From TMED69 sp036130055 (GTDB lineage Bacteria > Pseudomonadota > Gammaproteobacteria > Ga0077536), in contig JAYYOR010000036.1 of NCBI GenBank assembly GCA_036130055.1, positions 1 through 57,141 on the forward strand: a DNA stretch of 57,141 nucleotides, in the 5' to 3' direction. Below the pieces are notes generated by a model, which saw nothing but the letters and a program-made list of their open reading frames with translations, was not told where the DNA came from and did not search any database. The translations under genes and the position numbers were made by a program. This document shows, in pieces, positions 52,081 to 57,141 of this stretch. Numbering within the stretch: position 1 is the first letter of the stretch; each line of letters begins with the position of its first letter.

Positions 52081-52637
52081 ATAAAGATTATTTTAAGAAC
52101 AGAATCGTTGGCTCTGTCGCGCTTGTTTCTTTTTTCGTAATTTCTATTCCTATTTTACTGAAACAAAGCGATCAGAATTCGATTGAGAATGGACTTGAAG
52201 AAAAAACAATAAATGCCGACATAGTTTCACCGTTTGAAGATTTAGACGTTAAAGAAAACAGTAAGTTTAAAGATCCTCCTCGAGTAGCTAATAGTTTGCA
52301 AAAAGAAGATTACCTTTTAGAAGAATTAAACAAAACGCTAGAAAATTCGGTGCTGACCGACGGTAAGCTTAATAAAGAAAAAATTGGGTCTGAGTCATGG
52401 TTGGTCCAGTTTTTTGATTTTGACACTGAAAAGAAAGCTGACGAACTCTATGACATTTTGGTTTTGGATGGATACTCCCCTACGAAAATTTTACAATTAG
52501 AAGACCAGTCGAATCGTATGATGGTTAGGTTGGGACCATTTCAGAATAAGCAAAAAGCAAGTGATTTAATTAAAGAAATTGAGCTTGTATATCAAACAAA
52601 AGGAATCCTCATTAAAGTAGTCAAAAAAGATGAATAG
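52077..52637 (+). CDS. SPOR-domain membrane protein (DedD-like)
   Basis: The 186-residue protein has a short cytoplasmic N-terminus, one TM segment (RIVGSVALVSFFVISIPILL, about residues 8-27), a polar linker, and a C-terminal SPOR domain from about residue 105 (SWLVQFFDFDTEKKADELYDIL, then RMMVRLGPFQNKQKASDLIKEIE). SPOR domains bind denuded septal peptidoglycan, so a role at the division site is expected. Its position between folC and cvpA matches dedD. It starts inside the folC stop codon. Confidence 0.88.
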   Translation: MNKDYFKNRIVGSVALVSFFVISIPILLKQSDQNSIENGLEEKTINADIVSPFEDLDVKENSKFKDPPRVANSLQKEDYLLEELNKTLENSVLTDGKLNKEKIGSESWLVQFFDFDTEKKADELYDILVLDGYSPTKILQLEDQSNRMMVRLGPFQNKQKASDLIKEIELVYQTKGILIKVVKKDE

Positions 52638-52646
52638 AATCTCGAT

Positions 52647-53117
52647 ATGATCACCACTCTGGATACTATTGCTTTGTCAATACTGGCTTTGTTTGCCTTT
52701 GTAGGGACGATTAGGGGTTTTATTAAAGAGCTTTTATCAATATTTTCATGGATCCTTTGTACACTGGTAGCTTTTATGTATTATGATGGACTTGCGGAGC
52801 ATATAAAGGGAATTTTTCCGGGGGACTTTATACCTTTTATCTTTTCATTTGTTATTATTTTTGCAACTGGACTATTGATCATGAGTATAATAAGCAAATG
52901 GATCAGTAAAATGGTAAAAAATTCTCCTCTTGATGGGATGGATCGATTATTAGGCTTTTTGTTTGGCTTAGTAAAAGGTGTTTTTCTGATAATTTTTGCG
53001 GCCTTTATCCTGCAATTCGCAGGTTTTCAAGCTGACTGGTGGAGTAATTCAATGTTAAAGGTCGCCTTCGACTGGCTAGAGGGTTATAAGCAAATAATTT
53101 ACGAACAATTAATATAA
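52647..53117 (+). CDS. cvpA: CvpA family membrane protein
   Basis: CvpA is a four-helix inner-membrane protein first noticed for its need in colicin V production. Later work links it to envelope homeostasis and bile resistance. The 156-residue sequence starts ITTLDTIALSILALFAFVGTIRGFIKELLSIFSWIL, with the conserved RGFIKE loop, and has DRLLGFLFGLVKGVFLI, also a family hallmark. It sits between the SPOR gene and purF, with 12 bases to the latter, the standard cvpA-purF pair. Confidence 0.94.
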   Translation: MITTLDTIALSILALFAFVGTIRGFIKELLSIFSWILCTLVAFMYYDGLAEHIKGIFPGDFIPFIFSFVIIFATGLLIMSIISKWISKMVKNSPLDGMDRLLGFLFGLVKGVFLIIFAAFILQFAGFQADWWSNSMLKVAFDWLEGYKQIIYEQLI

Positions 53118-53129
53118 AGAAGACAAGTA

Positions 53130-54647
53130 GTGTGCGGAATTTTAGCGATATTAGGTAAAGACGACGTTAATCAGTTGTTGTTTGAGGGACTAACCGTGCT
53201 TCAGCATAGAGGCCAAGATGCCGCAGGGATAGCAACGTGCAATAAAAAAAGAGTCTTTTTAAAAAAAAATCAGGGCCTTGTTAGGGATGTTTTTAGTAGC
53301 GACGATATGGTAAACCTGAAGGGTAACATGGGATTAGGCCATGTTAGATATCCGACTGCCGGCATTTCTTCTATTTCTGAAGCTCAGCCATTCTATGTTA
53401 ATTCTCCTTGCGGTATTGCTCTTGCCCATAATGGTAATCTAACCAATACAAATAAGTTGAAAAAAGATTTATTTTTTGATCAGTTAAGACATATTAATAC
53501 GGATAGTGATTCAGAGGTACTTTTGAATGTATTTGCCCATGAGCTTTATAGGATAAACAAGGTGAATATTCAGCCTGAAGATATATTCGCAGCATGCGCT
53601 GGTGTATATAAAAGGTGTACTGGTGCTTTTGCGGTCGTGTTAATGATAACAGGTGTTGGAATTGTTGCTTTCAGAGATAAGCACGGAATACGTCCTATCT
53701 CTTACGGGTCGCGGGAAATGGATTCGGGAAGGGAGTTTGTGGTTGCATCAGAAAGTGTGGCAATAGATACATTGGGCTTTAATTTCGTGAGAGATATTAA
53801 TCCGGGTGAAGCTATATTTATTAATCTAGAAGGAGAAATTTTTACCCGACAATGTGTTACTAGGGCAGGCCACTATCCATGTATTTTTGAACACGTATAC
53901 TTTGCCCGGCCTGATTCAATCATTGATGGTATATCAGTTCACAAGGCCCGAATGAGAATGGGGGAATCATTAGCTAATAAAATAGTAGAAAATTGGTTTT
54001 CTCATGATATTGATGTCGTAATTCCTATACCTGATACTGCAAGGACAGCGGCTCTTGAGTTGTCAAATGTCACTGGTATCAAGTATCGAGAAGGCTTTAT
54101 AAAAAATCGTTATATAGCAAGAACGTTTATTATGCCAGGCCAGGCTCTGAGGCAAAAATCGGTAAAGCAAAAATTAAACGCAATTGATCTTGAGTTCAGG
54201 GGTAAGAATGTTTTGCTTGTAGACGACTCAATCGTTAGAGGTACAACTTCGAAACAAATAATTGAGATGGCGAGAGAAGCGGGAGCAAATAAAGTCTATT
54301 TTGCTTCAGCAGCCCCTCCAGTGAGATATCCTAATGTATACGGCATAGATATGCCAACCAGCGAAGAATTAGTGGCTTTTAATCGAGATGACCTGCAAAT
54401 TTGCAAAACATTAGGAGCGGATGGACTGGTTTATCAGGATCTGGATTCACTTGTATCTGCAGCACAGCGCGGCAATCCAGAGATCCTAGCGTTCGAACAA
54501 TCTTGTTTTACTGGTGAATATGTGACTGGGGATGTAACCGATAATTATTTACTCAATTTAAGTAAAACTCGTTCGGTCGATAGAAATCAGGGGTGTAAAG
54601 ATATTAGTGAAACGGTTACTGATTTATTCGCCCAAATGAATGAATAG
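53130..54647 (+). CDS. purF: Amidophosphoribosyltransferase
   Basis: PurF uses glutamine and PRPP for the first step of purine synthesis. The start is GTG, giving fMet-Cys. Removal of Met exposes the catalytic N-terminal Cys of CGILAILGKDD. The glutaminase domain also has LTVLQHRGQDAAGI and GHVRYPTAG. The PRPP loop is NVLLVDDSIVRGTTSKQI. At 505 residues it matches the E. coli enzyme, a form without the cleaved propeptide and Fe-S cluster. It follows cvpA by 12 bases. Confidence 0.97.
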   Translation: MCGILAILGKDDVNQLLFEGLTVLQHRGQDAAGIATCNKKRVFLKKNQGLVRDVFSSDDMVNLKGNMGLGHVRYPTAGISSISEAQPFYVNSPCGIALAHNGNLTNTNKLKKDLFFDQLRHINTDSDSEVLLNVFAHELYRINKVNIQPEDIFAACAGVYKRCTGAFAVVLMITGVGIVAFRDKHGIRPISYGSREMDSGREFVVASESVAIDTLGFNFVRDINPGEAIFINLEGEIFTRQCVTRAGHYPCIFEHVYFARPDSIIDGISVHKARMRMGESLANKIVENWFSHDIDVVIPIPDTARTAALELSNVTGIKYREGFIKNRYIARTFIMPGQALRQKSVKQKLNAIDLEFRGKNVLLVDDSIVRGTTSKQIIEMAREAGANKVYFASAAPPVRYPNVYGIDMPTSEELVAFNRDDLQICKTLGADGLVYQDLDSLVSAAQRGNPEILAFEQSCFTGEYVTGDVTDNYLLNLSKTRSVDRNQGCKDISETVTDLFAQMNE

Positions 54648-54687
54648 TAGAAAAACAAAAAAAACTAAAACAGAAGGGGTAATTACA

Positions 54688-55173
54688 ATGATAAAAATTG
54701 GAGAAAATTTGCCAGAAGGAGCAGTTATGGTTATGGAGGAATCGAGTCCGAAGAAGATATCGGTTTCGGAACTATTAGGAAATCAGAAATCAATAATATT
54801 CGGAGTACCAGGCGCTTTCACGCCATCTTGTTCAGCGAAGCATTTGCCTGGGTTTGCATCCGAATACAAGACTTTTACCGGTTTAGGAATAAATATGATC
54901 GGGTGTATCGCAGTAAATGATATATTTGTAATGGATAACTGGGGAAAAATCAGTGACCCTGAAAATAACATTAGGATGCTTGCAGACGGAAATGCAGACT
55001 ATGTTAAGAGGTTAGGCCTTGAATGGGATGCATCTGAATTTGGTTTGGGATTAAGATGTGTTCGGTTTGCGCTTATTTTAGAGGGTTCAATGATCACAAA
55101 TATGTTTGTTGAGGAAGTTCCTTCTCATGTAAATTTGACATCTGCTTCAAACATCATAGAAGCGCTATCTTAA
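54688..55173 (+). CDS. Peroxiredoxin, Prx5/AhpE-like group
   Basis: This thiol peroxidase reduces H2O2 and organic hydroperoxides. The peroxidatic Cys48 sits in VPGAFTPSCSAKHLPGF, the Prx5 signature. Two more Cys are present: Cys73 in MIGCIAVND and Cys124 in GLRCVRFALIL. Either could be relevant to resolution, but this cannot be decided from sequence. I chose ATG 54688 (161 residues) with AGAAGGGG at 54672-54679. The frame could extend to 54640, overlapping purF, with a Lys-rich leader. It lies alone between purF and pyrG. Confidence 0.9.
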   Translation: MIKIGENLPEGAVMVMEESSPKKISVSELLGNQKSIIFGVPGAFTPSCSAKHLPGFASEYKTFTGLGINMIGCIAVNDIFVMDNWGKISDPENNIRMLADGNADYVKRLGLEWDASEFGLGLRCVRFALILEGSMITNMFVEEVPSHVNLTSASNIIEALS

Positions 55174-55222
55174 ATTTTTTTTTTTGGTCAGGTGGGTAAA
55201 AATGTATTTAGCCGGTGGTTAA

Positions 55223-56860
55223 GTGGGAGATAATTGTCATTATATTTTTGTGACTGGCGGGGTTGTATCTTCCCTTGGAAAAGGCATAGCAGCAGCTTCT
55301 CTGGGCACACTGTTAGAAAATCGTAATATTGAAATTGCGATGGTTAAGTTAGACCCTTATATAAATGTTGACCCAGGCACCATGAGTCCGTTCCAACATG
55401 GAGAGGTTTATGTAACGAATGATGGGGCAGAGACCGATTTGGACCTAGGTCATTATGAAAGATTTGTTCGTTCTGATATTTCAGCTTTGAGTAATTACAC
55501 TGCTGGAAAAATATATGAAAACGTAATAAGAAAGGAAAGGAAGGGCGACTATATAGGCGCGACAGTTCAGGTGATACCTCACATAACGGATGAGATCAAA
55601 TCAAGTATAAAGCAAGGAGCTGGAAATGCTCCCGTCGCAATTGTTGAAATAGGAGGAACTGTGGGGGATATAGAATCTCTTCCTTTTCTTGAAGCTATCA
55701 GACAGATGCGTATCGAGCTTGGCTCGGCTAGAACGGTTTTTATTCATGTTACTTTAGTTCCTCATTTGGTAACAGTAAGCGAAATAAAAACTAAGCCAAC
55801 ACAGCATTCGGTTAAAGAGCTTAGATCAATCGGTATACAGCCAGATATACTACTTTGTCGCGCGACTGCTCCAATTGCACCAACCGAAAGGAAAAAAATT
55901 GCTTTATTCACGAATGTTGAAGAGCGAGCTGTTATATCAGCAAAAGATGTAGATAATATTTATGAAATACCATCAAATTTACATAAAGAGGGATTGGACG
56001 ATATTGTCATAGAGAGGCTAGCTCTAGATGCTGGTCCCGCGGATTTAAGTAGCTGGGATAGGGTCGTCCACTTACTGAATAATAGTGTGTCACAAGTAAA
56101 AGTCGCCATGGTTGGTAAATACGTTAATTTAACAGAGGCATATAAATCATTGACAGAAGCTTTAACTCATGCAGGTCTCCAGACAAGAACTAAGGTAGAG
56201 ATTATCTATTTAGATGCAGAAGCAATTAAACCAAATTGTGAAAGCGATTTTCATGGGGTAGATGCTGTATTGGTACCGGGTGGGTTTGGCGAACGAGGTA
56301 TTCCTGGTAAAATCCATGCTGTGAAATACGCCAGGGAGCAGAATATTCCTTTTCTCGGAATTTGTTTGGGCATGCAAATAGCGGTAATAGAAATAGCACG
56401 GAATATAACAATGTTAGAGGGCGCTAATAGCACGGAATTCGATCCTAAGACTCCCCATCCCGTGATTGGGATGATTACCGAATGGCAAGATCCAGATGGA
56501 AAACAACAAAAAAGAAGCGGTGAAGATGATCTCGGTGGTACAATGAGGTTAGGAGCTCAATCCTGCAAACTATTGCCTGATAGTATTACATTTAAAGCAT
56601 ATTCGAAGAGGGTGATTGAAGAACGTCATAGGCATCGATATGAATTTAATAACTTCTATACAAATTTGTTAGGCCAGTCTGGTTTAAGAGTAGTAGGAAA
56701 GTCAGTAGACGATAGCTTAGTTGAGGTAGTTGAATTATCGGGGCATCCTTGGTTCGTCGGTTGTCAATTTCATCCGGAGTTTACATCCACACCTCGAGAT
56801 GGACATCCATTATTTTCTTCTTTTATTAATGCAGCAAAGGAAAAAAGAAAACATAAATGA
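55223..56860 (+). CDS. pyrG: CTP synthase
   Basis: PyrG aminates UTP to CTP with glutamine. The 545-residue protein has the synthase domain start YIFVTGGVVSSLGKGIAAASLGTLLENR, then DPYINVDPGTMSPFQHGEVYVTNDGAETDLDLGHYERF split over the UTP/ATP site. The class I amidotransferase domain has the Cys in FLGICLGMQIAVIE and the His/Glu pair in CQFHPEFTS. The start is GTG with GGTGG upstream. An 11-T run lies in the leader. Its stop overlaps the kdsA start (ATGA), the conserved pyrG-kdsA arrangement. Confidence 0.97.
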   Translation: MGDNCHYIFVTGGVVSSLGKGIAAASLGTLLENRNIEIAMVKLDPYINVDPGTMSPFQHGEVYVTNDGAETDLDLGHYERFVRSDISALSNYTAGKIYENVIRKERKGDYIGATVQVIPHITDEIKSSIKQGAGNAPVAIVEIGGTVGDIESLPFLEAIRQMRIELGSARTVFIHVTLVPHLVTVSEIKTKPTQHSVKELRSIGIQPDILLCRATAPIAPTERKKIALFTNVEERAVISAKDVDNIYEIPSNLHKEGLDDIVIERLALDAGPADLSSWDRVVHLLNNSVSQVKVAMVGKYVNLTEAYKSLTEALTHAGLQTRTKVEIIYLDAEAIKPNCESDFHGVDAVLVPGGFGERGIPGKIHAVKYAREQNIPFLGICLGMQIAVIEIARNITMLEGANSTEFDPKTPHPVIGMITEWQDPDGKQQKRSGEDDLGGTMRLGAQSCKLLPDSITFKAYSKRVIEERHRHRYEFNNFYTNLLGQSGLRVVGKSVDDSLVEVVELSGHPWFVGCQFHPEFTSTPRDGHPLFSSFINAAKEKRKHK

Positions 56861-57141
56861 AAAAAATTACGGATAAATTTTTCAGTGAAAAGCGACGAAT
56901 TCAAACCGGTTTTTTCTTAATATCTGGGCCTTGTGTTATCGAAGATGAAAAACTTGTTTTTAGCGTCGCTGAAAAGCTTGTTGAGATTACCTCACGGCTA
57001 GGAATAGATTATATTTTTAAGGCTTCATTTGACAAAGCTAATAGAAGCTCATCAAAAAGCTTTAGAGGAGTTGGTTTTGAAAAGGGATTGCGAGTTTTAG
57101 AACGCGTTAGAGAGAATTATAATGTTCCAGTTTTGTCTGAT
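56857..57141 (+). CDS. kdsA: 3-deoxy-D-manno-octulosonate 8-phosphate synthase, 5' part
   Basis: KdsA condenses arabinose-5-phosphate with PEP to make the Kdo precursor of LPS. Only the first 95 residues are in the window. They include FFLISGPCVIEDE, FKASFDKANRSSSKSFRG (PEP and phosphate site) and GLRVLERVRENYNVPVLSD, which identify the family. The ATG overlaps the pyrG stop. In most genomes eno follows, but this lies outside. Confidence 0.94.
   Translation, partial: MKKITDKFFSEKRRIQTGFFLISGPCVIEDEKLVFSVAEKLVEITSRLGIDYIFKASFDKANRSSSKSFRGVGFEKGLRVLERVRENYNVPVLSD

Noticed and set aside
55175..55185. 11-T run after the peroxiredoxin gene as an intrinsic terminator
   Set aside because: Only a 4-bp ATAG/CTAT stem precedes it, too weak to call a terminator. 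The run may just be slippage-prone sequence in the pyrG leader.
1..57141. Mobile elements, prophage, CRISPR arrays or defence systems
   Set aside because: No transposase, integrase, repeat array or defence gene was seen. Almost all coding sequence belongs to conserved housekeeping or storage families, and base composition looks even by eye.

Overview
The window is about 57 kb of densely packed, AT-rich bacterial chromosome. Gene content and order point to a gammaproteobacterium: smpB-ssrA near ratA-rnfH/bamE-fur-recN-nadK, hrcA-grpE-dnaK-dnaJ, dapB..carAB-greA-rlmE-ftsH-glmM, and leuB-asd-fimV-truA-trpF-trpB-trpA-accD-folC-SPOR-cvpA-purF. The tmRNA tag reads ANDDNYALAA, the form I recall from Pseudomonas, and the organism has a sigma32-type heat-shock promoter. 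I cannot name the genus. A marine or oligotrophic lineage is plausible from the low GC and compact spacing, but that is inference. I saw no insertion sequence, prophage, CRISPR array, tRNA or rRNA. Every intergenic gap is under 300 bases.

Region 1 (1-13 kb) is central carbon and storage metabolism. It starts with a truncated short-chain dehydrogenase and a HAL2/SAL1-type bisphosphate nucleotidase on the minus strand. Next come acetyl-CoA synthetase, an unrecognised 128-residue protein and a class III/IV-type PHA synthase on the plus strand. A minus-strand block follows, encoding 2-oxoglutarate dehydrogenase (sucA-sucB-lpdA), the PHA regulator PhaR and a phasin. Malate dehydrogenase is divergent from sucA. 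The phasin promoter carries an overlapping set of TGC-box palindromes, which is a convincing PhaR operator.

Region 2 (12.8-24.6 kb) is mixed housekeeping: rppH, a periplasmic rhodanese, a methyltransferase, typA, a Bax-inhibitor-1 membrane protein, tmRNA and smpB, an NSS transporter, ratA-rnfH, a BamE with a long C-terminal extension, fur, recN and nadK.

Region 3 (24.6-40.5 kb) holds the heat-shock operon hrcA-grpE-dnaK-dnaJ, with a near-consensus sigma32 promoter straddling the hrcA stop codon. It is followed by dapB, a Gfo/Idh/MocA oxidoreductase, carAB, greA, rlmE, ftsH and glmM. folP, usual between ftsH and glmM, is absent.

Region 4 (40.5-57.1 kb) holds lysine (dapD, dapC, asd), leucine (leuB) and tryptophan (trpF, trpB, trpA) synthesis, the polar protein FimV, truA, accD, folC, a SPOR protein, cvpA, purF, a peroxiredoxin, pyrG and the start of kdsA.

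Most of the window is conserved housekeeping. The parts most worth a second look are the PHA module (a class III-type PhaC with no visible PhaE, beside an unknown small protein, with its regulator attached to the TCA-cycle genes), the regulatory palindromes, the BamE extension and the alternative hairpins after ssrA.
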